Positions 44,724-56,481 of a DNA stretch of 64,000 nucleotides are shown here, in pieces; the first letter of the stretch is position 1, and each line of letters starts with the position of its first letter. The notes beneath the pieces are model-generated. The model saw nothing but the letters and a program-made list of their open reading frames with translations. It was not told the origin of the DNA and ran no database searches. The stretch is from Abelmoschus esculentus. Lineage: Eukaryota > Streptophyta > Magnoliopsida > Malvales > Malvaceae. The DNA lies in contig JAUCBN010000029.1 of NCBI GenBank assembly GCA_035048815.1, forward strand, positions 15,864,501-15,928,500, given 5' to 3'. The translations under genes were made by a program, and so were the position numbers.

Positions 44724-46460
44724 TTAAGAAACAGAAGTGAAAGGGCTGAACGTTTGGAGATCCTTAACGATTACAGCTACAGAGCCAACCGCTGCTAAAA
44801 CCGAGATAATCAAGCACGCCACGAGCAGGACGTTCAGCCATATCCATTTCCAGCAAAAGGGTCGAATCTTCTCTCTTGATATGTGCATTTGGACAGGGAA
44901 ATACACTGTCAATGGCCAAAACGAAGCAGCACCGAGCAGACCGAGGATGCCGTTGAAGAATGGGAGAATCATGGCCACCACGGTTGCTGTTATCACGTAA
45001 GTCGTTCGCCATACAAGCCTGAAGGCGCTGAAACTATAATAACCTAACAATGGGAGCTTGATTGCTGGACTTTCTTTTATGAATTTGTTGTTTGGCCATT
45101 GTTTTAAGCACAAGTCTTCTACCTGTTTGAATATTGGTTGGCAGAATACCTGGTAGGCTCCCACAAGATGTATGATAATGCACAGGTTAGCAATGTCGAT
45201 GAGCCAGTAGGGTTCGTAAAAACCGAACCCTGTTAGGAAATTGCCCGGCGCGGCGTTACCGAATGCTGCGTAACCTATAACTCCACACGAAATGTAGAAC
45301 AAGGTGGTGACCGAGATACCAACCGAGGTTGCCTTTTTCATGGATACATTTTCGGGTGGACTTGATTTCAATGTATCCTGCAGTTCCATGAATGTTAGTC
45401 TTATTGTTTCTTGGAAAGAAAGAAAAGGGTCATAGAAACCAAGAGACTTGCCTGTATTTCAATAAGGACAGTGGAAAAAGCATAGGCGGAGGCGATGTTG
45501 CCGAGGGCTTCAAAGCAATTCCATATCTTCTGCCATTCCGTTACATCGACTCCCACCGTCGTCCCCGTCAAGCTCGTCCTAGGATGTGACCCTCCCGCAA
45601 CATTAGCTATAGATAGACCGAGGCCGATAGAAGAGTACCCGAAAGACATAACAGCGGCAACCACGGATAGCCAGGAGAGATCATGGAAGTTCGGAATTTG
45701 GCTTAATATGATCTCTATGATGCCGAAGATAATAATAAACGTGTTGTTCTTGACATGGCAGCCTGCATCATGTCCCTTGTTGTGAAAGCAGCTCGATCTT
45801 TTTATTGCCCTGGTGTATCAAATATACACAACAAGAACATCATATTCCCAGCAAACAAAATCAAAAACACCAAAAACATAAACAGAAGCTTACGCCATAC
45901 TAATAGCTGAAGTGATTGAATATCCAATTGTTACCCCCACAAGATTCACATATTGTGCTATTCCGCAGAACTTGTTGTTGATTCCTCCTGTTAGAAACAA
46001 ACCCAGAAATTATTAGCTTCAGGGTTCCCTGTAGGAAGATTTAGTTTTTACAGTCACCTAAGTTAGATCTGACAACATCCATGTAACAGCTGCATCTTTT
46101 TCCTGTAACAGGGTCCCTGCAACAATCAGCTAGCAAAATCGATGTGAACCAAGTGATGACGGAGAAGACGACAAGAATAAGGGGGCCAGCAATCCACCCT
46201 AACTGAGCAATGGCCCATGCAAGAGACAACACTCCTGAACCTATGACTGCTGTTATGATATGTGCACTGGCACTCACCCAAGTTCCTGCACAGTGCACAC
46301 ACAATAAAAGGTCAGAATTCGGTTTTTTAACTTTGAAACTGGTAAAATCTATGTTGCAGAAAAAAAAAAACAGAGTCGAATATGACTTGCCTACTCTTTT
46401 TGAGCTATCATCATCATCATCATAAGGAGCAATGGTAGGCTTGCCAGTTTCCATTTCCAT
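44724..46460 (-). CDS. Amino acid permease (AAP family), copy C
   Basis: Five exons on the minus strand: 46391-46460, 46058-46285, 45894-45987, 45452-45809 and 44724-45377; 467 residues, every junction in frame. A probable plasma-membrane proton-coupled amino acid importer. The N-terminus is short and acidic (five Asp), followed by SAHIITAVIGSGVLSLAWA, YMDVVRSNLGG, AVMSFGYSSIGLGLSI, FYISCGVIGYAAFGNAAPG, FGFYEPYWLIDIANL and FWPLTVYFPVQMHI. It is the intact partner of AAP-B, very close to it throughout and more distant from AAP-A. Introns 1 (46286-46390) and 4 (45378-45451) have GC donors (GTAG|GCAAGT, ACAG|GCAAGT). A TATA box lies about 50 bp upstream. Confidence 0.92.
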
Positions 46461-46509
46461 GGCAATTGGTACGTAATGTTTAGCTTCTCCGGATATGATG
46501 TCAACAGAC

Positions 46510-46518
46510 TATATATAC
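46510..46518 (-). promoter_or_regulatory. TATA box of AAP-C
   Basis: GTATATATAG on the minus strand, about 50 bp before the ATG at 46460; same position as in AAP-B. Confidence 0.55.
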
Positions 46519-46689
46519 TTGAAGCCTGAAGGATGTTAGATTGGTGTGCTTTGGGGGATTATTGAAGATTGTTTGGTTGGGCAAAATCAAGGCTAAACTC
46601 CATGGATATATAGCTTGAAGAAGATCTTCTTAAGGAAATGCAAAACCAGCTTATTTGGTAACCTCCGACGGTGGCCTATTATATTACAG

Positions 46690-46925
46690 GGGCAAATTGT
46701 CTATTTTTTTTCATGCATTTATTTGTTTTTTCACTTTAAATTATAGAGTTAAGATTTAAGATTAAAGGTTATAGTTAAAGTTTAAGAAATTAAAGGTATG
46801 ATGTATTTTTCATAGTATAGGATTTAGAGTTTAAGATATAAAAAATAAGGATTAAGACTTCAAATTCATATTTAAAAAAAATCAAAAAAGACATAAAAGA
46901 ATGCATAATAATTATGGTATGAAAA
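46690..46925 (+). repeat. MITE-like repeat with TTTAGGG-type core, copy 4
   Basis: Duplicate of the element at 31795-32030, with block B. The rest of 46519-47991 is AT-rich intergenic DNA with deletions relative to block A. Confidence 0.5.
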
Positions 46926-47991
46926 ATCATTGTTAATTATAGCTGCACGTGTAATTATATATTTATAAGCATGGATCTGTATTTTGTTTAAGGTGATTTA
47001 TTTTTCAATTTATAGATTTTTAATTATTACTGATAATATGGTAATTTGCCAGTAAAGATTATCAAGAACTATTATGGTTATGTAAATTGGTTCCCGGTTA
47101 TGACGTGATATAAAAGGAATATAATAAAACCATTAACGAATGGGAAAATATATTATGTATAAATTTTAGTTTACTGGGTGCTATAAATTTTAGATTATGG
47201 TTTAAAATTTTAAAATTCAGAGATTATTGTTAGGTTTTAAAGTTAAAATTTTTTATAATGAAATACTTTTTTTCTTTTAAAAATATGAAAAAAAATACAA
47301 AAGTCGTATAAACTTTAACATATATAAGCATGTTAATTTTAGTCTCGTAATACCCGATCGAATGAGATTATGAGGCTAATCGAACCTTTCAATTATATAT
47401 GTTTTTATATTATTAAATCACATTTCTCCTCCTACCATATATTATTGAATACAATTGAGTATAATCAAGCTTGAGTTCAAACTTAATACAAAATCAGTTT
47501 AAACTTGTCATTATTTAACTCGAATACATCTCTAATGGTGTTACACTATATTTCTTTGTAATAACTAGTGCTAGGCACAGTAAACTCTACTTGGCTAGTT
47601 ATCCTTGCCCAAGAGGCTTCATAGTTATTACTACAGCTAGGTTAGTCATGTAGATTAGGGAAATACTAATTAATGAAACAAACTCTACTTGGTTAGTCAT
47701 ATAGGCACATTCTTCTGTAGAGGCTTTTAAAACAGGGAAAGAACACATGCTTTAATGTTACTTTTGCCTAATGCACACATTCAACAGGCAGGTGGTTTGG
47801 CTAAACCATCCAGACAAATTGATTGCTACCAAGATTATACAGAACCAAAATCAATCTATAAACATAGTAGGCATTGGTAGGAATCGATGTTCAAATCACA
47901 TCAGGCTCTAATCTATGCCAAACATCCATCCTAACAACGAGTTGAAATTGCATGAAGTTGTCTATGTTAACTAACGTCCATCCTAAGATCA

Positions 47992-50801
47992 TCATGGAGA
48001 AGTGACTAGGCTCCGGATTCTGCTCGAACGCCTGACTGGGATAATTTCAGCTCCTCCTCCCTTCAAGACAAGAATATAAGCAGACTGTGTTAGGAAACTA
48101 GGTTGGGTCTATATAGTTGTTGAAAAGAAATGACAAGTATAATAAAAGTGTACTTACATGCTTGCTAGGTATCTTATCATATGTGGTAAAACTGCCGTAG
48201 GAAGACGAACCCTGTGAGTAATCTGATGAAGCAAGAGATTCTCTCCTGTGAGTTTTCCTTGCCTTCCTTTCTTGGCTTTGATATTCATTTGGTTCCTTGA
48301 GTTCTTTACTGTGGCAGCTACTCAGGTATGAAGGGCATGATTCACTGGATATGTCCATTTCTGTGTGCCAATTCATGGAAGATTGTGTTTCATGAACTTT
48401 ATCCTGTGGACCTGTTGACACTGGTTGTTTCATAGGCATGGAGGGCATTCCTCTCTTTGTGTAGATTAAAGCTGAAGCTGCTATTAGACACAACACAAGT
48501 AAAGCAAAACCCGACGTATTCTTTGCGAGAAATTGATCTTCGGGGCTGTTAATTGTAGAATCATCTACTGAATTTTGAGAGCTGTAAGTGGAATCTTCCT
48601 CGGGGAACATAGTTTCAGTAGCCTGTGGGATTATTGTGCTTGGATGGTCCTTAAGATCCATATTGCTCCCTGCCTCTAACAGATCAAGTTCCATCGTCTC
48701 AGCCCCAATCTCTAGCTCCACTGCAACAGTTTCTTCTTCTGAAACTAGCTCCAAGGTTTTCAAATCTTCACTCTTTTGTTCTTTATCTGCATCTGCATCA
48801 TTTTCTTTTTCTGAAACCAGCTCCAAGATTTTAAAAACCTCATCCTTTTGGTCTTCTAGATGTTCATATTCGTCTACGGCCTCGTCTGTTTCAACCTTTC
48901 CATAACACTTATTATCAAATAGCTCATTTCCATCATCTCTCTCCCTTACTGGCTCTGTTACAGTTACACCGTGATCAAACATCATAGGGTTCTCTAACAC
49001 ATGACTCGAATTAGCATATTCGAAGATACTGAACTCGTCCACTTCTCTCGAACTGGAAACAATGTTGGATATATAAGACAGTAAGTTAGGCGACCAGTGC
49101 TGTAGATTTCCATTGAAAAGCTCGAATTTAGCTTTTGCAAATCCAGTAACTTCAGGCGGCACATGGAAGTTTATTAGGCTTAATTCTTCCAAACTAGTAG
49201 CAAAGCCTGGAGAATTAGCTGCTAGAACTGATAAATAAGCGAAAGCCAAGATCAGAAGCAAAGCGATGAACTTTGATCTGGTTGGAAAACGTGGCTTAGA
49301 CATTCTGCTATCCTCCAAACCCTTTTCAACCATGGTAGCAGCAATGGGATCTTCTGAAGAAATATCCTCAGATTCTTTTAGTGAACCTTCAAGCTGTGTT
49401 TCTTCAGTAAAACCCGTGTTGAAAGAGCTTTCGGTTGTGAAGCACTCACCGAGCAGCTCGCAGTCTCTTTCTCGATAAAGCTTGATTCTAGGATTTGGGT
49501 CATAAGGAAGCATCAATGGATCTGTATCAAGTGGTGCTAAAACAGAAACTCTAGGACTAATATTGAAGCTTGGAATCACTTTAAAAGTCTCCATCAAGGA
49601 ATCAACATTGCTTTTCAAAGATTCCTTACATTCATGGTTGTTGCTTTGCAACTCATGAGTAAGCACATCATTGTGCTTCTTCAACCTGGTCTGTTGAGTA
49701 GACTCGTTATCTTCCAGGATTATGCTTTCAACATCAGCTTTGCTTTCGAAAGGTTCCTTATAATTATATGCATGATAGTTCTCAACATTGTTCCGCTTCG
49801 AACCGGTCTATCGAGTTGTCTCATTATCCTCCAAGATTATGCTTTTAGCACCAACAAAAGAGACCTTCTGGTTCAAACCAACATCTGGGGTTGACTCATT
49901 ATCTTCCATGATTAAGCTTCGAACATCAGAAAATGAAACACTCTTCTGCTTCAAAGCAATTTCCGGGGTTGATTCGCTATCTTTCATGGTTAGACCTTTT
50001 ATATCAGAGAATGAAACAGAGGATCTAGCTGGCTCATTTCTCTCAACCAAGACTTTCTTTCTAGGTGACGCATTGATCTTCGAAGCAGCCAAGATTGTCG
50101 GCGCCATGAAATTCTTTGTACCCTTTGAAGAAGCTGGTGATCTGAGTCTTGTGGGGTTTGGATTCCGGTCTTTGTTATTCTCCTTGTCGAGATCACGCAA
50201 AGAATCTACACTTCCTCTGGCAGTGGAATGCCTTCGAGAAAAATCTGGAAAATTGATTGAAACATAAACAAATATCAGAAACCATAGAATCTCACTGTTT
50301 GAATGCTAGGAAATTTCCCACCATTACAAGAAAAAAATACAACCAAATATATGCAAAATGTGTATAATCTAGGCTTCTGGTCATTCAAATTTGAGCTTTT
50401 CAGGTATCATTTTCAATATTTTCCAAGAAAACTAACACTAAGAGCCAGAGGAACAAAATTTCGAAACCCCAATTTCCTTTCCTATATTCCCTTTAGATTC
50501 ATCAAAGCTTCTTTCCAATTCCACCTACTTCACACCCTTAATTCCTAGTTCCAGAAACTGATAATTAAAACCCTAACAAGTAGAAACAAACAAAAAGAGA
50601 AGAGTAATAGAAAATGGAACCTGAAGGACTATTAGCCGGAGTTTTGGGATTAAATATTCCCGGATCTGTGATAACAACCGGCTTTGTAAAAGGATTTCCA
50701 CTGAAACTTCTTCTCCTAAGGTCGCAGAGTTCAGATTTCTTCATATTAGGGTTCGTTCTGCATGGGATTGAAGATGAAGTAGTTTTGGCGGGTGCTGCCA
50801 T
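47992..50801 (-). pseudogene. Two-membrane-span protein gene, nonsense-mutated copy
   Basis: Exons correspond to the intact copy: 50621-50801, 48158-50244 and 47992-48060. Splice sites and the overall frame are preserved. A TAG at plus-strand 49808-49810, where the intact copy has a Gln codon, ends the protein at about residue 205. That is inside the EDNEST repeats and before both membrane spans. A separate 48-bp in-frame deletion near 49498 removes 16 residues relative to the intact copy (the CLSPRPQFLHYR region). The long downstream frame (48098-49684) remains open, which implies recent inactivation. Confidence 0.9.
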
Positions 50802-51187
50802 TGTTGATATTCTTTTTTTCCTTCCTTTTTCGTTCTCTATTTGTTGGTTGAAATTTGGAGGCAATTGGAATCTGGGTTCTGGAATGTAAACAGGAATTGA
50901 AATCTTTGCAACAAGTACGAAAATGGTAAGATTTTGAATGATTTTGTGAATGGGAAAGAATTTTTCTGGAAATTTTGATGAGTTGAAATAAAAATGGAAT
51001 GTAACGGCTAGTTTCTTTAAAGCAGAGATTCCGATTCTGGATTTGGGGTTTTGACCGTTGGAATGGGGAATTTGAAAACGAATGTGAACCGTTGATCATC
51101 ATCTGCTTAGCCGTTTAAAAAGTGGCTGAGCCGTTGAGTGGCTTTATCTCAATTTTGCTTTGTATGAAACAAAATAGAATTATAGTT

Positions 51188-52933
51188 TTTTAATACTTAT
51201 TATTAAAACTTATTTTTTAAATATTTATTATTAAAAATATGTTCTTAAAAATCATTTTTTGAATTTATTAATTCACATTTCTCTTAAGTCATTATTATTA
51301 ATTGATATTCTCAACCATTGATACGGGTTTGATATTTTTTTCATTATTTATTATTAGAATACTTTTAAAATTTAATTTTTAATACTTATTATTAAAACTT
51401 ATTTTTTAAATATTTATTATTAAAAATATTTTCTTAAAAATATTTTTTTTAATATTTTTATTAAACAACTAAAATATTAGAAAAAAAACATAAATAAATT
51501 TTTTATACTTTTAATACCATGAATTAAACTTCCTAATTTTTATTTATTAATTAAAATTTAATATATAATACCATTAAGAAACACTTTCGTTGAATTGAAT
51601 CGTATAATATTTTAACAATAAATAAATGTGTGGAGACCAAATAAGTAAATGAAAATGGATAAAAAAAAATATTACAGTGAACTTCTATAGATTAATAATA
51701 TCAGAACTGCGTAATTTTATTAACTTAAAAGGTATTAATTAATTATAAATTAATTTAAAAAGATTTTTTTAATTTAACGAATCTATATTATTCTTTATAA
51801 ATAAAAAATATAATTATATTAACTAATTGAATGATATTGATATATAATGTTATAATAAGAAAAGTTCGACATAAAAGTATAGCTAGATTTAATTTTTTCT
51901 AAAAAAAAATAAAATTATATTTTATTAAATTGTTCAAGTTATATTTTTAAAAATTATTATTTTACGATGATTATTAATTTATTGAGGTTTTACTGTATAA
52001 GGTTATTCAATATTGTTTTAAATTGAGAGATTGAAAGTTGATATATATAAGTTAGAATCTACTTATGTATTGTAAAAAAAAAATAAGTTTTATATACATA
52101 TTTAGATTCACTTATACTGTATAATTAGATTTTATCCATATATATAAAATTTATATTGATTTATATCATATAAAACTCAATTATTTTTATATTTTTTAAA
52201 CCGTTGGACGAGAATAATAGATGTAAAGATTATCACATAATAATCTTAATAATTTATTAACATCATTAATTGGCCAAAAATTATAAAAATAATTGATTTT
52301 TATGTAATATAAGTGAATATTTACTAAAAAAACCTTGATGCTCCCTTTCAAACTTTATTAAGAAGGTTAAAATATTTTTTTAATGTACCGGATAAAACGA
52401 TAAAATAGTAGACAATTTATAAAATTATTTTAAAATGGTTTAGTTTTTAAACTGAGCTTACATTTATTATCTTAGCACACTATTAAAGATTTTTTAATTT
52501 ATTAAAAAATTTTATTGATTTAAAAATAATCGTTATAATCTTATTTTTTTTTTTAATTAAGATAAAATTACTTTAATTTTTCACTAAAATTAAATTTGAA
52601 TCACTTTTTATAAAAAATATTTAATAAACTTAATGTCACATAAACTGAATAATTATAAAAAATAAATTTATAAAAAAAATATAAAATATATACAAATTAA
52701 GAAAATTAAAAAAAAAGATATATACAATAAAAAAACTCATGGTTAATTGACTTTGAATAAAGTCTTCCCTCTTAATAAAAAAAGTAACCATGAAATCCAC
52801 GCGTTGAACTTAACCTTGTCCGGATACTAAGAAAACGCGACTTGCGCATTCCCACCAGATTCTTTGCAGAGAATTTTTCCACGCTCTTCGCTAACCTGCA
52901 CCCTTTTTCCTCCGTACTCTCTCCCTATCTCTA
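51188..52933. other. AT-rich spacer and HDR 5' region
   Basis: No gene. A unit of about 75 bp (tttttaatacttattattaaaac onward) occurs at about 51187-51262 and 51376-51450, the first copy starting exactly at the end of block B. Near 52195-52260, ttttttaaaccgttgga and taaagattatcac resemble the MITE at 5217-5434. The last 130 bp before the HDR ATG are less AT-rich and are probably its promoter and 5' UTR. Confidence 0.55.
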
Positions 52934-55366
52934 ATGGCGACTTCTCTGCAACTATCTCGTCTCTCAATCCGCATCGGATCCGATCATTTTGTCGGGAGAT
53001 CCGGAGCTCTCTCTTTACGGACACCTTTCTCTATCAGATACTCCGCCGATTTCCACGATTCCTTCCCCTCCGTTGCGGTGGATACCGATAACTTCGATGC
53101 CAAGTCCTTTCGACGTGACTTGACGAGGAGCAAGAATTATAATCGGAAAGGATTCGGATACAAAGAGGAGACTCTCGAGCTCATGAATCGAGAGTACACT
53201 AGTAAGCTCAAAATTCCGGGGTTTTTTTTTTGCCTAATTATGGTTTTGGTCCTTTCTTAGCTGAAGTTTGGATTTAATGCTCGATATTAATTTGATATAA
53301 TTTAATTCTCTACTAGTAGGTTCAAATTGATACTACAATCATATTATCATTATAGGATCAAATTATTTTCAGGTGATATCATAAAGAAATTGAAGGAAAA
53401 TGGAAATGAGTATACATGGGGAAATGTTACTGTAAAATTGGCAGAAGCTTATGGTTTTTGCGGGGGAGTGGAGAGAGCTGTGCAAATTGCTTATGAAGCA
53501 AGAAAAAGATTTCAATCTGAGAAAATTTGGATTACCAATGAAATTATCCACAATCCAACTGTTAATAAGGTAATTCATATTTTACTCTGTTCTCTATTAG
53601 CATTGTTTGAACTAGTTTATACTTTCTATAATGATGATAATAAACGCTTGGACCGAGCACTGTCAGCACTAGCTGCCTCAGTTCCTAGTTTGTTTTCTGT
53701 ACTTAAACATGGTAAGTTGGTATCCCTTCTTTGCAATGCAGCGGTTAGAGGAGATGGAAGTTAAAATTATTCCTATCGAGGAAGGGAAGAAACAGTTTGA
53801 TGTAGTGAACAAGGGTGACGTTGTGGTTTTACCGGCTTTCGGAGTTGCGGTTGATGAGATGTTGGTTTTGAATGACAAAAATGTGCAAATTGTTGATACC
53901 ACTTGTCCTTGGGTGTCCAAGGTATCATCTTCTGCAACTGGTTCTTTTAGTTTTTGCATCTTTTGAATGTTTGAAAACAACTGGTTTGTATTCCTTTGAT
54001 ATCGAAATATCCTTTTCTATGTAGGTATGGAACACTGTGGAGAAGCATAAGAAGGGAGACTACACTTCGATCATTCATGGTAAATATGCACATGAGGAGA
54101 CGATCGCGACTGCATCTTTCGCTGGAACATATATTGTTGTGAAGAATATGGACCAGGTATGTCCTAAAGTGTCCTAAACTATCTTTTGGGCGATATCTTG
54201 TTACTAAATAAAAATTGTTTGTTTCCATGATGTTTGATTTGTGAAAAGGCAATGTATGTTTGTGATTACATTCTTGGAGGTAAACTGAATGGGTCTAGCT
54301 CCACCAAAGAGGCGTTAATGGAGGTATAGGCTTCGTTTCTTATTTTCTTCATATGTCAAAGATGTGTAGCATAGCAAAAAACGTTCAGATGATTGTTGGC
54401 TCTTTCACAGAAATTTAAACACGCAGCTTCAGAGGGTTTTGATCCAGATCGCGACCTAGAGAAACTTGGCATTGCAAACCAAACTACAATGCTGAAGGGG
54501 GAGACAGAGGAAATTGGTTAGTGGCACTTGTGCACTCGTTTTATGTGACCTCGTTTTTTCGGCAAGGAATTACTGCTTCAGACTTACGTTACATAGTGTT
54601 TAAACAGAGAAGTTGTTTGAGAGGACAATAATGCAAAAATATGGAGTCCAGAATATCAATGATCACTTCATAAGCTTTAACACAATTTGTAATGCAACAC
54701 AAGTAAGTTGAATGTCTGAGACTAAAGGATTTCAACATTCCTTCCTGTATCCTTCTCCTTTACGAGTCGCGTACCAATTGTTGCATTGGTCACTGATTTA
54801 TCGTCGTTTTTCAGGAGCGACAAGATGCTATGTATAAGTTGGTGGAGGAAGATGTTGATCTTATGTTAGTGGTGGGTGGGTGGAACTCAAGCAACACTTC
54901 ACACCTTCAAGAAATTTCAGAGGATCGTGGGATCCCCTCATATTGGATCGACAGTGAGCAGAGAATCGGTCCAGGAAACCGAATAGCCCACAAATTGAAA
55001 GTATGAACTCGTAATTCTGTGAGCCTAGAGAAAAGGGTATTCTTATTGCAATTTTCATATTCTAACCAAACAAATGCTGTATTGTACCAGCATGGGGAGC
55101 TTGTTGAGACAGAAAACTGGCTACCAGAGGGTCACATCACGATTGGTGTTACATCTGGTGCCTCCACTCCAGATAAGGTAATTCTCGTATATACATATAC
55201 GTATATACATATACATATGTGTTTATACTCGTGCACGAGCGCGTGCACGCATATGTTTATGTAATTTATTCAGTACTTGTGTACTTGGATTAAGCAGGTT
55301 GTGGAAGATGCCCTCATCAAGGTGTTTGACACAAAACAGGAGGAAGCCTCGCAAGCCATAGCATAA
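52934..55366 (+). CDS. 4-hydroxy-3-methylbut-2-enyl diphosphate reductase (HDR/IspH), plastid
   Basis: HDR catalyses the last MEP-pathway step in plastids, reducing HMBPP to IPP and DMAPP with a [4Fe-4S] cluster. Ten exons: 52934-53201, 53373-53569, 53742-53921, 54025-54156, 54249-54323, 54411-54516, 54608-54702, 54815-55000, 55091-55177 and 55298-55366. All are GT-AG and all frames join; 464 residues, normal for plants. The first 50 or so residues are Ser/Arg-rich, like a transit peptide. The three cluster cysteines are in AYGFCGGVERA (C119), DTTCPWVSK (C210) and FNTICNAT (C347). Other IspH landmarks are NEIIHNPTVN, IHGKYAHEET, VVGGWNSSNT and TSGASTPD. It appears fully intact and is the most confident gene in the window. 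Confidence 0.97.
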
Positions 55367-55589
55367 ACATGTAGGTTTTGGTACTTATAGAATAATATAG
55401 TGACTGTAGTTTGCTTGTGCCTTGAAGTTGAAGTCAGTTTATCTTCAAGTAATCATATTATCATAAAATGTTTAGTATTTATGGATGTCTTTTAAGTTTT
55501 CTATAAATCAGACAAATATTCTTGAGATTTCCGAACATCAGATTACATAAAGTTCTCAGTTATTCCGCTTGAGTTTCATCTTTATAATA

Positions 55590-56170
55590 TCTCAAACGTA
55601 GAGCCGTAAAAAACGAACTGTTCGTGAATCATTCGTTGAGAAGTTTGTTTATGTTCGTTTATTTATTGAATGAACGGACGTGAATAAATTTTTTGTTAGT
55701 TTAATTAAATGAACGAACACGAACAAAAGGTTTGTTCATTCATTTATGTTCGTAAACGTTCGAGTAACCGTTTGTTTATGTTCATTTATGTCTATTTATT
55801 TATGTTCATTTAAATTCATTCACATGTGTCTAGGGGAATTCATAGTTTGGTTAAAACGAACTAACAGGCCAAACTAAAACAAAATTAATTAATCTATTAT
55901 ATAATTTTAGGTTTGGGCTAATTATTAAGAGTTTTTTTTTTTTTAAATTTCAATTATCGATTAATTTAATTTAAAATTAGTTAATTAACTAAATTAACCG
56001 ATATAACCCAAAATATTAAATATTTAACCCATTATATATGTTCGTTTGTATTTGTTTATGTTCGTTTATCATTTTAACGAACAAAAATAAACTACATTTC
56101 TTAATATACAAACATAATCAAAAAATTTTGTGCTCGTTCATATTCGTGTTTGTTCATTTATTCAGTTAAA
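55590..56170. repeat. GTTCGTT/AACGAAC-rich repeat
   Basis: Dense degenerate copies of tgttcgtttatg and its complement (aacgaacacgaac) at both ends (55610-55800 and 56035-56165) around an AT-rich middle with phrase repeats. It could be a diverged transposon with inverted subterminal repeats. It lies between the convergent HDR and UPF0496 genes. No coding content. Confidence 0.5.
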
Positions 56171-56481
56171 AATTAAAAAGAAAAAACACCAAATCTAAAG
56201 CTAATTTAGAATGGTGAAAATATAGATCAATAATTACATACTATCATTGAAACATCTGCTAAATAGAAAATAACATTATCTGTGACCTAAAACGTACATG
56301 AAAAAAGGAATGAAATAAAAACTATAATCTTCAATGGAACAATAAGCTGAAGACACAAACATTTAGTGTCCGAAAACAAGATGTAAAACAATCAAATGTC
56401 ATCAGTTTCATCAATTTTGTCAACTTGTTAACATTGTCAGCATAAGTTGAAGCAGGTCAAATTCCCAGGAATCAGATGATT

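Larger units (their letters stand above)
44669..51187. repeat. Segmental duplication block B (6.52 kb)
   Basis: Direct copy of 29771-36613, starting ttccacatcaatcgg and ending tagaattatagtt. It contains an intact AAP (copy C) and the broken copy of the membrane-protein gene. Block starts are about 14.9 kb apart. Confidence 0.95.

Noticed and set aside
53369..54252. Minus-strand frames within HDR (69-101 codons)
   Set aside because: Shadows of the HDR exons and introns; no independent support.
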